DNA of 64,000 nt from assembly GCA_946411835.1 (NCBI GenBank), contig CAMKFK010000003.1, positions 1-64,000 of the forward strand, given 5' to 3'. The notes beneath the pieces are model-generated. The model was not told the origin of the DNA. It did not search any database and saw only the letters and a list, made by a program, of their open reading frames with translations. The stretch's first letter is position 1. Every line of letters begins with the position of its first letter. The position numbers were made by a program, and so were the translations under genes. Source of the DNA: an uncultured Clostridia bacterium (GTDB lineage: Bacteria; Bacillota; Clostridia; Oscillospirales; Oscillospiraceae). Below, piece by piece: positions 35,755 through 44,119 of the stretch.

Positions 35755-36213
35755 ATGGATCATTTACAGCAATGGCTTTTCAGCGTCGTCGCGTGCTCGC
35801 TGCTCGTGAGCGTCGCGTGCCGACTCTGTCCGGACGGCGCGCCGCGTCAGCTCGCGCGCTTCGCGGGAGGGCTGCTGGTGCTCTGCGCGCTGCTGGACCC
35901 GCTGTCCGCGTGGGAGCTGCCGGATCCTGCCATCGACCTTGACCGCTACCGCGCCGCCGTGGAGCAGGCGGAGCGCGAGCTTTCGGGAACCGCGCGCGCC
36001 GCGTTTTCCGACGGCATAGCGCGGCGGCTCGCAGCATATATTGAGGACAAAGCCGGACAACTGGGCGCGGATGTGCGCGCCGAGGTCACGGCGGACGACC
36101 GGGGCGTCCCGGAACGGGTGACGCTGCGCGGCGCGTACTGCGAGGCGCTGTCCGCGTGGCTGGCGGAGGAGCTGGGCGTTGCAAAGGAGAAGCAGGAATG
36201 GATCGAGGGCTGA
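35755..36213 (+). CDS. spoIIIAF: Stage III sporulation protein AF
   Basis: 152 residues. Two N-terminal membrane helices (LFSVVACSLLVSVACRLCPDG, LARFAGGLLVLCALLDPL), then a soluble ring-forming-like domain. Starts four bases after spoIIIAE and overlaps spoIIIAG by 16 bases. Confidence 0.92.
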   Translation: MDHLQQWLFSVVACSLLVSVACRLCPDGAPRQLARFAGGLLVLCALLDPLSAWELPDPAIDLDRYRAAVEQAERELSGTARAAFSDGIARRLAAYIEDKAGQLGADVRAEVTADDRGVPERVTLRGAYCEALSAWLAEELGVAKEKQEWIEG

Positions 36214-36566
36214 GCGACCGCGCGCGCGCCCTGGCGGGGAAGTACCGCTATGCCGCCGCGGCGGCGCTGCTGGGCGTGCTGCTGATGCTCCTGCCCGTCG
36301 GCGGTCGCCGCGAGACGCGCCCCGCCGACACGCAGGGCGTCGCCTCGGTGCAGAGCGAGATCGAGGCGGCGCTCGCCGCCTTCGACGGCGCGGGACGGCT
36401 GCGCCTTGTGCTCACCGTCGAGCCGGGAACAGAGCGCTGGGCGGGCGCGGTGATTGTCTGCGAGGGCGGAGGCAGCGCCGCCGTGCGCCTGCAATTGACT
36501 CAGGCGGTGGCGGCGCTGACGGGGCTGAGCGCCGACCGCATCGCCGTGGTAAAGGGGAGACCGTGA
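36198..36566 (+). CDS. spoIIIAG: Stage III sporulation protein AG
   Basis: 122 residues, one membrane helix (about 17-34), then a small ring-building-motif domain with GRLRLVLTVEPG. Shorter than the Bacillus protein (about 230 residues). AGGAG lies shortly before the ATG inside spoIIIAF. Confidence 0.88.
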   Translation: MDRGLSDRARALAGKYRYAAAAALLGVLLMLLPVGGRRETRPADTQGVASVQSEIEAALAAFDGAGRLRLVLTVEPGTERWAGAVIVCEGGGSAAVRLQLTQAVAALTGLSADRIAVVKGRP

Positions 36567-36601
36567 TGAAGGTCATATTATTTTTCAGGAGGGGCAAAAG
36601 A

Positions 36602-37177
36602 ATGAGGAAGCTGTGGAAACGGAACGCCGTGGTGGGCGCGGTGCTGGCGCTGGTGGTCGCCGCCATCGTGCTCAACGGACGCTATGCCGAGAACGTGGTC
36701 GAGGCGGAGGAGGCGGGCAAGCTGCTGGGACAGGCGACGGAGGTGATCGCGCCGGACGAGGGCGCGGCGGGCGCGCCGGAGGCGGCGGAGGCGGCGGAAA
36801 CGGCGGAGACGGCCGCCGAGCCGTCGGACTACTTCGCCGCCGCGCGCCTCTCCCGCCGCCAGGCGCGGGACAGCGCGCTGGCGCTCCTGCAGGAGGCGGG
36901 CGCGTCGGAGGAGCTGGACGAGGCGGCGGCGAGCGAGGTGGCGCAGAGCATCGAGGCGCTGGCGAGCTACACCCTCTCCGAGGCGCAGATCGAGAACATG
37001 ATAACCGCCAAGGGCTACGACGACTGCGTGGTCTTCCTCTCGGACGGCGGCGCGAGCGTGGTGGTTTCCACCGGCACCGACGGCCTGCAAACCGAGGACA
37101 TCGCCAAGATCACCGACGTGGTGAAGCAGGAAACGGGCCTCGCAGCGAGCGCCATCAAAATTTTGGAGGTCAATTAA
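36602..37177 (+). CDS. spoIIIAH: Stage III sporulation protein AH
   Basis: 191 residues from the ATG at 36602, which has a strong AGGAGGGG site eight bases upstream; an earlier in-frame ATG at 36566 lacks one. One membrane helix (about 8-24), a Glu/Ala-rich linker, and a C-terminal YscJ-like domain (YFAAARLSRRQARDSAL, NMITAKGYDDCVVFLSD). It forms the forespore-contacting ring partner of SpoIIQ. Confidence 0.93.
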   Translation: MRKLWKRNAVVGAVLALVVAAIVLNGRYAENVVEAEEAGKLLGQATEVIAPDEGAAGAPEAAEAAETAETAAEPSDYFAAARLSRRQARDSALALLQEAGASEELDEAAASEVAQSIEALASYTLSEAQIENMITAKGYDDCVVFLSDGGASVVVSTGTDGLQTEDIAKITDVVKQETGLAASAIKILEVN

Positions 37178-37180
37178 ATA

Positions 37181-37222
37181 TCCCCCGGCTGACGCGCGCG
37201 TCAGCCGGGGGATTTGCTTTTT
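37181..37222 (+). terminator. Terminator of the spoIIIA operon
   Basis: A 14-base stem (37181-37194 with 37198-37211) followed by a run of eight T residues. Confidence 0.9.
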
Positions 37223-37279
37223 TTTGGGGGGGGCATTTCCGCTGACGCTCCGCCCGGCGCCATCCGCGCAAAATAACAG

Positions 37280-37308
37280 TTGTATTTTTCCGAAAACAAT
37301 GATAAAAT
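37280..37308 (+). promoter_or_regulatory. Promoter of the asp23-nusB-xse-ispA operon
   Basis: TTGTAT (37280-37285), 17 bases, TAAAAT (37303-37308), 33 bases before the start codon. Confidence 0.75.
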
Positions 37309-37341
37309 ACAATAGCGAATGAATGAGAAGGGGTGTGTCCT

Positions 37342-37689
37342 ATGGCTGAGTATATGACCCGCGCCGAGGAGAACGGCACGATCCATATCGCGGAGGACGT
37401 GATCGCGGCGATCGTCGCCGACGCAGTGAAGGACGTGGAGGGCGTCGGCGCGGCGAGCCAGAACGTCGGCGAGCAGAAGAACGGCAAAAAGGCGGTGCGC
37501 AACGTGCGCGTGGAGCAGGAGGACGGCAGCATCGCCGTGGACGTGTTTCTCATGGCGCGCTACGGCTATGCCATCCCCGAGGTCGCGCGCAAGGTGCAGG
37601 ACGCGGTGTTCAACGCCGTGGGCGGTATGACCGGTTTCCCCGTCAAGGAGGTCAACGTTCACATCGGCGGCATCAGCTTCAACGAATGA
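37342..37689 (+). CDS. Asp23/Gls24 family envelope stress protein
   Basis: 115 residues. Family segments IHIAEDVIAAIVADAVKDVEGV and RYGYAIPEVARKVQDAV with VKEVNVHIGGI at the end. In Bacillota these small proteins sit near the membrane, and a copy directly before nusB is common. Start at the ATG 37342. Confidence 0.93.
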   Translation: MAEYMTRAEENGTIHIAEDVIAAIVADAVKDVEGVGAASQNVGEQKNGKKAVRNVRVEQEDGSIAVDVFLMARYGYAIPEVARKVQDAVFNAVGGMTGFPVKEVNVHIGGISFNE

Positions 37690-37704
37690 CGGAGAGAGAC
37701 GCCT

Positions 37705-38160
37705 ATGACCCGCAACACAGCAAGAGAAATTGCCGTCCATCTGGCGTACGAGCTCAGCTTCACCGACCTCACGCCGGAGGAGCTGACCGCCCGGCGCCTG
37801 AGTAAGGAACACTTTGACGCGCTTGGCACGGAGGACGAGCTTTACGCCGAGCCGCCCGGACCCACGCAGACGGATTATATCTGCGGCGTCGTCGCGGGCG
37901 TGGCGGAGCACGCGCCGGAGCTGGACGGCTATATCGCCAAGTACGCCAGGGGCTGGCGCTTCGAACGCATCCCCCTCGTCGCCGCCGCCATCATGCGCGT
38001 GGCGATGTACGAGGCGATGTACAGCGACGAGATCGACGTTGGCGTCGCCGTCAACGAGGCGGTGGAAATCGCCAAGAAGTACGAGACGGCGGAGACGGTG
38101 AAATTCATCAACGGCATCCTCGGCAGCTTCGTCCGGGGGGAGATCGAAGCCCAATCGTAA
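37705..38160 (+). CDS. nusB: Transcription antitermination factor NusB
   Basis: 151 residues, all-helical RNA-binding protein. ARRLAREIAVHLAYE-like N-terminus (TAREIAVHLAYELSF) and the C-terminal PLVAAAIMRVAMYEAMYSDE and AVEIAKKYETAETVKFINGIL. Acts in rRNA antitermination with NusE. Confidence 0.95.
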   Translation: MTRNTAREIAVHLAYELSFTDLTPEELTARRLSKEHFDALGTEDELYAEPPGPTQTDYICGVVAGVAEHAPELDGYIAKYARGWRFERIPLVAAAIMRVAMYEAMYSDEIDVGVAVNEAVEIAKKYETAETVKFINGILGSFVRGEIEAQS

Positions 38161-38167
38161 ATTGCGG

Positions 38168-38195
38168 GCGCCGCGCGCAGCGGCGCTTCTTTTTC
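38168..38195 (+). terminator. Terminator-like hairpin between nusB and xseA
   Basis: GCGCCGC (38168-38174) pairs with GCGGCGC (38180-38186), followed by TTCTTTTT. The next gene lacks a visible promoter, so partial read-through is likely. Confidence 0.65.
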
Positions 38196-38207
38196 TATGG
38201 AGGGAGC

Positions 38208-39431
38208 ATGGAACAGCAGGCAATTTTCAGCGTGTCCGAGGTGAACGCCTTTATTAAGGCGCTGCTTGACCGTGTGCCGCAGCTGCAGGAAATCTATGTG
38301 CGCGGCGAGATATCAAACTATAAGCTCTATCCCTCCGGACACCACTACTTCACGCTTAAGGACGAGGGCGGCGCGCTCAAGTGCGTCATGTTCAAGGGCA
38401 GCGCCGCGCATCTGCGCTTTCGCCCGGAAAATGGCATGAAGGTCATCGCCTTTGGGCGCGTCTCGGTTTTTCCGCGCGACGGCGCGTATCAGCTTTATGT
38501 AAACCAACTGACCGCCGAGGGCGTGGGTGACCTGCACGTCGCGTTCGAGCAGCTCAAGGACAAGCTGTGGAAGGAGGGCCTGTTCGATCCCGCGCATAAG
38601 AAGCCGTTGCCGCGCTATCCGGGGACCGTCGCCGTCGTCACCTCGTCGGCGGGCGCGGCGGTGCACGACATGATCCGCATTCTGAACGCGCGCTGGCCGC
38701 TGGCGAAGGTCGTGCTGCTGCCCGTGCGGGTGCAGGGCGCGGAGGCGCCGCCGGAAATCGCGGGCGCGCTGCGCTACGCGAACAGGTGGCGCGTGGCGGA
38801 CGTCATCATCACGGGGCGCGGCGGCGGCTCCATCGAGGACCTTTGGGCGTTCAACGACGAGGGTGTGGCGCGCGCGATCTACGACTCGGAGATACCCGTC
38901 ATTTCCGCCGTCGGCCATGAGCCGGACGTCACCATCGCCGACTTCGTTGCCGACGCGCGGGCGTCCACGCCGTCCAACGCGGCGGAAATCGCCGTGCCGG
39001 ACCGGAACGAGCTGCGCCGCCGTCTCTCTGTGATCGAGGCGCGCATGGCGCAGAGCGAGCGCGCGCGGCTGGACGCGCTGCGCAAGCGGCTGACGGAGCT
39101 GGCGCGCAAGCGCGCGCTGACCGACCCGACCGCGTTCGTGTCGGACAAGCGGCTGCTGCTGGACTACACAAGGAAAAATCTCGCCGCCGCCGCGCAGCGG
39201 CAGGTATCGGAGCGGCAGCGGACGTTTGCGGCGCTGTGCGCCTCGCTGGACGCGCTCAGCCCGCTCAAGGTGCTCGGGCGGGGCTACGCCGTGGCGCGCG
39301 GCGCGGACGGACGGGTGCTCAAAAGCGCCGCCGACGCGGAAGTGGGCGAGCACATTGACGTGACGTTGGGAAACGGAGCGCTGAACTGCGTCGTGGAGGC
39401 GCGGAAGCTGGGAGGAAACGAAAATGAGTGA
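38208..39431 (+). CDS. xseA: Exodeoxyribonuclease VII large subunit
   Basis: 407 residues. N-terminal OB fold (VRGEISNYKLYPSGHHYFTLKD), catalytic region with VVTSSAGAAVHDMIRILNARWP and GRGGGSIEDLWAFNDE, HEPDVTIADFVADARASTP, then a long helical domain and RGYAVAR near the end. It degrades single-stranded DNA together with XseB. Confidence 0.96.
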   Translation: MEQQAIFSVSEVNAFIKALLDRVPQLQEIYVRGEISNYKLYPSGHHYFTLKDEGGALKCVMFKGSAAHLRFRPENGMKVIAFGRVSVFPRDGAYQLYVNQLTAEGVGDLHVAFEQLKDKLWKEGLFDPAHKKPLPRYPGTVAVVTSSAGAAVHDMIRILNARWPLAKVVLLPVRVQGAEAPPEIAGALRYANRWRVADVIITGRGGGSIEDLWAFNDEGVARAIYDSEIPVISAVGHEPDVTIADFVADARASTPSNAAEIAVPDRNELRRRLSVIEARMAQSERARLDALRKRLTELARKRALTDPTAFVSDKRLLLDYTRKNLAAAAQRQVSERQRTFAALCASLDALSPLKVLGRGYAVARGADGRVLKSAADAEVGEHIDVTLGNGALNCVVEARKLGGNENE

Positions 39432-39669
39432 GGCAATGAGCTTTGAACAGAGCATCGCGCGGCTGGAGGAGATCGTCGGCGCGCTGGAAAAGGGCGACGC
39501 GCAGCTCGCGGATTCGCTGAAGCTGTTCGAGGAGGGCACGAAGCTCGCCGCCGCCTGCGAGGCGATGCTCGACGAGGCGGAGCAGAAGGTCGTGAAGCTC
39601 GTCAAGGGCGCGGACGGCGCGCCGGTGGAGAGCCCGTTTACCGGGGAGGCGGAAGGCAATGGACGATAA
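39424..39669 (+). CDS. xseB: Exodeoxyribonuclease VII small subunit
   Basis: 81 residues. SFEQSIARLEEIVGALEKGD with LADSLKLFEEGTKLAAAC is the XseB helical hairpin. Overlaps xseA by eight bases and the next gene by eleven. Confidence 0.94.
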   Translation: MSEAMSFEQSIARLEEIVGALEKGDAQLADSLKLFEEGTKLAAACEAMLDEAEQKVVKLVKGADGAPVESPFTGEAEGNGR

Positions 39670-40540
39670 AACGTTTCGCGTGCGCTGCGAGGCGTACCGC
39701 GCGGCGGCGGAGGACTATCTCGACCGCCTGTTCACGGCGGACGCGCCGTGGAAAACGCTCTACGACGCCATGCGCTACAGCGTGCTCTCGGGCGGAAAGC
39801 GCATCCGTCCGGTGCTGACGCTGGAATGCGCGCGGCTGTGCGGACTGGCGGACTGGCGGGCGGCGCTTCCCTTCGCCTGCGCGCTGGAGCTGGTGCACAC
39901 CTATTCCCTGATCCACGACGATCTGCCCTGCATGGACAACGACGAGCTGCGCCGGGGCAAGCCGACGAACCACGTCGTCTACGGCGAGACCATGGCAACG
40001 CTGGCGGGCGACGCTCTCCAGCCCGAGGCGTTCCGCCTGATCGCAGAGGCGGAGGGACTGAGCGACCGGGCGAAGCTGAACGCCGTGCGCGCCCTCGCGC
40101 GCGCGAGCGGGGCGGACGGCATGGTCGCCGGACAGGTGCTCGACCTGACCGGTTACGGTCACGACCGCGAGTCGCTGACGACGCTGTGCGACCGCAAGAC
40201 CTGCGCCATGATCCGCGCGGCGGCGGAGCTGGGCTGCGCGGCGGCGGAGGCGGACGCGGAGACGACCGAAACGCTGGGACGGTACGCATCGCTGCTGGGG
40301 CTGGCGTTTCAGATCCGTGACGATATGCTCGACGTGGTGGGCGACGAGGCGACCTTCGGCAAGCCCATCGGCTCGGACGCCGAGGAGGGCAAGATCACCT
40401 TTGCCGATCTGCTGGGCGCGGAGGGCTGCGCGCGCGAGGTGCGCCGTCTGACGGACGAAGCGGTCGCCGTCGTCGCCGGAGCGGATACGGACGGGTTCCT
40501 CGCCGCGCTCGCCGTCGGGCTTGCCGGGCGCAACAGCTGA
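39659..40540 (+). CDS. ispA: Polyprenyl (farnesyl/geranyl) diphosphate synthase
   Basis: 293 residues. The two aspartate-rich motifs are DDLPCMDND (first) and RDDMLD (second); GGKRIRP and GKPTNHVVYGE are also present. Condenses isopentenyl diphosphate with allylic diphosphates; the chain length is probably C15, judged only by the xseB neighbourhood. Confidence 0.93.
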   Translation: MDDKTFRVRCEAYRAAAEDYLDRLFTADAPWKTLYDAMRYSVLSGGKRIRPVLTLECARLCGLADWRAALPFACALELVHTYSLIHDDLPCMDNDELRRGKPTNHVVYGETMATLAGDALQPEAFRLIAEAEGLSDRAKLNAVRALARASGADGMVAGQVLDLTGYGHDRESLTTLCDRKTCAMIRAAAELGCAAAEADAETTETLGRYASLLGLAFQIRDDMLDVVGDEATFGKPIGSDAEEGKITFADLLGAEGCAREVRRLTDEAVAVVAGADTDGFLAALAVGLAGRNS

Positions 40541-40607
40541 CGTTGTAAAGGAGCGCCGCCTTTCGCGCAAGCCGCCGTGCACTGCATATTGTTACATAAA
40601 AAAGAAC

Positions 40608-40880
40608 AGCGTCCCCGGAGCCGAACGGTTTCGGGGACGCTCAGTTTGTCAAAAAGCCTCGCAGAGTTTCGCGCCCGCAGGCGCGAAATGAACTAGAAAT
40701 CCCTTTTTCTGACGACATGCGCGTCAGAAAAACACCTTGCGCGAAGCGAACGTGCGATTTGTCCGCAGTATGCGGACAAATCGTGCGAGGAGCGGAGCGA
40801 AACCCCCTCGTCGGCAAAGGCGAAGCCTTTGTCGACGATTTGAGCGTCCCCGGAGCCGAACGGTTTCGGGGACGCTCAGT
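40608..40880. repeat. Array of six hairpins bracketed by a 38-base direct repeat
   Basis: The 350-base gap between ispA and the permease gene has no coding frame worth keeping. A 38-base sequence occurs at 40608-40645 and again at 40843-40880, each a hairpin with a 10-base stem. Between them lie four more hairpins: 40667-40688 (9-base stem), 40704-40732 (11, perfect), 40755-40783 (13, perfect) and 40808-40838 (14, one G-U). Both outer copies could be terminators for the convergent genes; the inner part looks like a REP/MITE-type element or a structured RNA. Confidence 0.85.
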
Positions 40881-40891
40881 GTGTCATGGCT

Positions 40892-41992
40892 TCACAAAAG
40901 CAGCCGCGCGAGCGAAAGCGCAAGCAGCAGCGAGATGTTGAGCAGCGTAAAGGTCAGCAGATAGCGCCCCGTCCGCGCGCCCTCGTGCCTGGCGTAGAGC
41001 TTGAGGCTGATGAGGCTGGCGAGGCTGGCGATGGGCGTGCCCAGCCCGCCGACGTTCACGCCGAGCAGCAGGTCCCGGACGTTGCCGGTGAAGCCGGAGA
41101 GCAGCAGCGCGGCGGGCACGTTGCTGACGACCTGGCTGGCCAGCAGCGCGGTCAGATACTCGCGCCCGTCCAGCAGTCGGCGCAGCAGCGCCGCCACCGC
41201 GTCGAGCCGGGCGAGGTTGCCGGAAAAGACAAAGAACGCCGCGAAGGTCAGCAGCAGCATAAAGTCCGCGCGCAGCAGCATGCCCCGGTCGAAGACCAGC
41301 AGGACCGCAACCGTGAGCAGCAGCATCCACTCCCAGCCGAGGACGCGGAACACCGCCAGCAGACAGACGGCAAGCAGCGCGCCGTACAGCCCCAGCCTCC
41401 GTCGGTCGAGCGGCGGCGTGTCCGCGTCCGCGCACGCCATGGGCGTTTTCGGCAGCGTGAAGCACAGCGCCGACACCAGCGCCAGCGACAGCAGCCAGAA
41501 CGGCAGTGTGACGGCGAAAAAGTCCCCCGCCGACAGAGCGTAATACGAGTACAGGTAGAGGTTCTGCGGGTTGCCGACAGGCGTGAGCATACTGCCGAGG
41601 TTCGCCGCTGCGGTTTGCAGCGCCACGATCCACAGCAGCGCGCCGCCGTCCAGACCGGGGAGCGCCAGCGCAAAGGGGACAAAGGTCAGCAGCGCCACGT
41701 CGTTCGTGATGAGCATGGCGCTGAAAAACGTCAGCACCGTCAGCAGGACCGCCATGGCGCGCGTGTTCCCCGCGCATCGGAGCGCGAGGTGCGCCAGACG
41801 CTCGAATAAGCCCGCGCCGCGCAGGCCCTCCACGACCAGCATCAGCGCGTAGAGCAGCGAAAGCGTCCGCAGGTCGAGGTAGCCGAGGTAGGCGCGGTCG
41901 GGCGGGACGAAGCAGCAGCTCACGAGCGCGGCAAGGGCGGCAGCCGTCAGGATCGGTTCCCGGCGGGCAAAGCGAAAGACGGCGTTTATCAT
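40892..41992 (-). CDS. SLC13/CitMHS-like anion permease
   Basis: 366 residues with about ten hydrophobic helices. The loop SAMLITNDVALLTFVPFA and a second half with ASQVVSNVPAALLLSGFT match the two inverted repeats (ITND / VSNVPA) of ion-transporter families such as ArsB/CitMHS. Substrate not deducible. Its start overlaps the stop of the amidohydrolase gene (ATGA), suggesting a linked transport-hydrolysis function. Confidence 0.85.
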   Translation of the reverse strand: MINAVFRFARREPILTAAALAALVSCCFVPPDRAYLGYLDLRTLSLLYALMLVVEGLRGAGLFERLAHLALRCAGNTRAMAVLLTVLTFFSAMLITNDVALLTFVPFALALPGLDGGALLWIVALQTAAANLGSMLTPVGNPQNLYLYSYYALSAGDFFAVTLPFWLLSLALVSALCFTLPKTPMACADADTPPLDRRRLGLYGALLAVCLLAVFRVLGWEWMLLLTVAVLLVFDRGMLLRADFMLLLTFAAFFVFSGNLARLDAVAALLRRLLDGREYLTALLASQVVSNVPAALLLSGFTGNVRDLLLGVNVGGLGTPIASLASLISLKLYARHEGARTGRYLLTFTLLNISLLLALSLARLLL

Positions 41993-43161
41993 ACTGCCTC
42001 CCGATTGGCCAGCAGCGCCGAAGCGGCATACAGCTCCGCCGCGCGGCGCAGCGCCTCGTCGTCCGCGTGGAACAGCGGACGGTGCAGCTCCTCTCCCGGC
42101 TCGCCGGGGGCGGCGCTGCCCACCCAGTAGAAGAAGGACGGCACATGGGCGCGATAGAGCGAAAAATCCTCGCTCGCGAGCGAGGGCGGCGCGTCCGTGA
42201 GCGTCAGCCCCGCCGCCTCCGCGCAGCGGCGCGCAAGGGCAGTCATCTCCGGCGTGTTGACCACGGCGGGGATATCCTCACGCCAGTCGATTTCCGCGCG
42301 GCACTCGTAGGCGGCGGCGGTGTGCGCGACGATGGCCTCGATCCGCTCGACCGCGCGCGCCATCGCCCGCTCCGAAAGCGAGCGGAGCGTGACGTGCAGC
42401 GTCGCGTCCTCCACGACGAGGTTCGCCTCGCTGCCGCCCTCGAGGGCGTTGACCGAGAGCACCACCGCGTCGCGCGGGTCCATGTTGCGGCTGACCACCG
42501 TTTGCAGCGACTGCACCATGGCGGCGGCGCAGACGATGGGGTCGATGTTGAGCTGGGGCATGGAGCCGTGCCCGCCAAAGCCGCGAACACGGACGGTGAA
42601 GTTCTTCTTCGCCGCCATGACCGCGCCCGCGCGGCAGACGACGCCGCCCGTGGGCACGGACGGCCAGTTGTGCAGCCCGAAGCACCGCGCGGGGCGGACG
42701 CGGCCAAACAGCCCCGCGTCAATGAGCGCCTTTGCGCCGGTGGTCGTCTCCTCCGCGCTCTGGAACAAAAGGTCCACCGTCCCGCGCAGGTCCCCCTCGG
42801 ACCGCGCCCGCGCGAGCAGCAGCGCCGCGCCGCAGAGAGCGGCGGCGTGGAAATCGTGCCCGCAGGCGTGCATGACGCCCTCGTTCCGCGACCGCCACGG
42901 GCTGTCGTATTGTTCGGTCTGCGCAAGCGCGTCGATGTCTGCGCGCAGCAAGACCTCCGGCGCGCCCGCGCCGAGCTGCGCGAGCAGTCCGGTCTCCGTG
43001 CCGGTATCCAGTATGCGGAACGCCGGGCGAGCGGCGAAGAAGGCGCGCAGGCGCGCCGTCGTCTCCCACTCCTGTCCGGACAGCTCCGGGTGCATATGCA
43101 GCTCGCGGCGCAGCGCCAGCGCGGTTTCATATTCCGCCTCTGTCAGGCGATAGCGGTCCAT
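41989..43161 (-). CDS. M20-family amidohydrolase (N-acyl amino acid type)
   Basis: 390 residues from the ATG at 43161, seven bases after GAGGTGA. RRELHMHPELSGQE at the start, MHACGHDFHAAALCG (metal ligands), LFQSAEETTTGAKALI, GLHNWPSVPTG, GHGSMPQL and SEDFSLY are the HipO/YxeP signatures. A cytosolic dinuclear-metal deacylase. Own promoter; cotranscribed with the permease. Confidence 0.93.
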   Translation of the reverse strand: MDRYRLTEAEYETALALRRELHMHPELSGQEWETTARLRAFFAARPAFRILDTGTETGLLAQLGAGAPEVLLRADIDALAQTEQYDSPWRSRNEGVMHACGHDFHAAALCGAALLLARARSEGDLRGTVDLLFQSAEETTTGAKALIDAGLFGRVRPARCFGLHNWPSVPTGGVVCRAGAVMAAKKNFTVRVRGFGGHGSMPQLNIDPIVCAAAMVQSLQTVVSRNMDPRDAVVLSVNALEGGSEANLVVEDATLHVTLRSLSERAMARAVERIEAIVAHTAAAYECRAEIDWREDIPAVVNTPEMTALARRCAEAAGLTLTDAPPSLASEDFSLYRAHVPSFFYWVGSAAPGEPGEELHRPLFHADDEALRRAAELYAASALLANREAV

Positions 43162-43180
43162 ATCTCTCACCTCGGTTCAG

Positions 43181-43209
43181 ATGATACCACGTCTTGCCGC
43201 CCGTGACAA
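43181..43209 (-). promoter_or_regulatory. Promoter of the amidohydrolase-permease pair
   Basis: Minus strand: TTGTCA (43209-43204), 17 bases, TATCAT (43186-43181). Confidence 0.6.
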
Positions 43210-43221
43210 GCGATTTTGCTC

Positions 43222-43250
43222 TTGGCACGGGCGCGCGGATATGCTAAACT
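43222..43250 (+). promoter_or_regulatory. Promoter of the TPR-DUF4037 pair
   Basis: TTGGCA (43222-43227), 17 bases, TAAACT (43245-43250). Confidence 0.65.
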
Positions 43251-43291
43251 ATATACAATATCACACCAAATTATGAAAGGAGCCGTTTCCG

Positions 43292-44119
43292 ATGAGCGAC
43301 CGCAGCCACCCCCTGCGCCCGGAGGATTACCTCGAACCGGTCTGCCCGCTGTGCGTGGAGCGGTCGGACGTGCAGCCGATCCCCCAGCAGCGCGTTGCGC
43401 GGAAGCTGGACGAGTACATGAGCCGCCGCGATTACGAGGGCGCGGAGCGGCACCTGCTCTACTGGCTGGAGGAGGCGAAGCGCGGGCGCGACCGGCGCGG
43501 CGAGCTGTTCCTCTGCAACGAGCTGACGGGACACTACCGCAAGACCGCAAACCGGGACGCCGCCCTGCCCTGCATCGACCGCGCGCTCCGCCTGCTGGAC
43601 GAGCTGGGCCATACCGAAGGCGTCACCGCCGGGACGACGCTTGTGAACGCCGCGACCGCGTTGAGCGCTTTCGGCGAGAATGAGCGCGCGCTGGCGCTGT
43701 TCGAGCGCGCCCGTGCCCTCTGCGAGGCGGACGAGACCCCGCCCCGCCTGCTCGGCGGGCTGTACAACAACATGGCGGCGGCCTGCGCCGCGTTGGGCCG
43801 GCATTGCGAGGCGTTTTCTCTTTACGAGCTGGCGCTGGAGCAGATGTCGCGTGTGCGCGGCAGCGCGCCGGAGCAGGCCGTGACCTGCCTGAACATGGCG
43901 GACGCCGCAGCGGCGGAGCTTGGCATGGAGGCGGGGGAGGCGCGCGTCGCCGCGCTGCTGGAGCGGGCGGCGGCGCTGCTGAGCGACGAGAGCGTCCCGC
44001 GCGACGGGTACTACGCCTTTGTCTGCGAAAAGTGCGCCCCCGGCTTCGACCACTACGGCTGGTTTGCGGCGGCGCGGGACTGCCGCGAGGCGGCGAGGGC
44101 AATCTATGAACGGGCTTGA
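43292..44119 (+). CDS. Tetratricopeptide-repeat protein
   Basis: 275 residues, AAAGGAG before the ATG. A short N-terminal segment with CPLC is followed by at least four TPR-like helix pairs (RREDYEGAERHLLYWLEEA-like near 45, DAALPCIDRALRLLDELG, ERALALFERARAL, CEAFSLYELALEQM). No catalytic domain. It overlaps the DUF4037 gene by 14 bases, so the two products probably work together. Confidence 0.85.
   Translation: MSDRSHPLRPEDYLEPVCPLCVERSDVQPIPQQRVARKLDEYMSRRDYEGAERHLLYWLEEAKRGRDRRGELFLCNELTGHYRKTANRDAALPCIDRALRLLDELGHTEGVTAGTTLVNAATALSAFGENERALALFERARALCEADETPPRLLGGLYNNMAAACAALGRHCEAFSLYELALEQMSRVRGSAPEQAVTCLNMADAAAAELGMEAGEARVAALLERAAALLSDESVPRDGYYAFVCEKCAPGFDHYGWFAAARDCREAARAIYERA

Noticed and set aside
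36566-36601. Earlier ATG for spoIIIAH
   Set aside because: It has no ribosome binding site, while the ATG at 36602 follows AGGAGGGG and gives a normal N-terminus.
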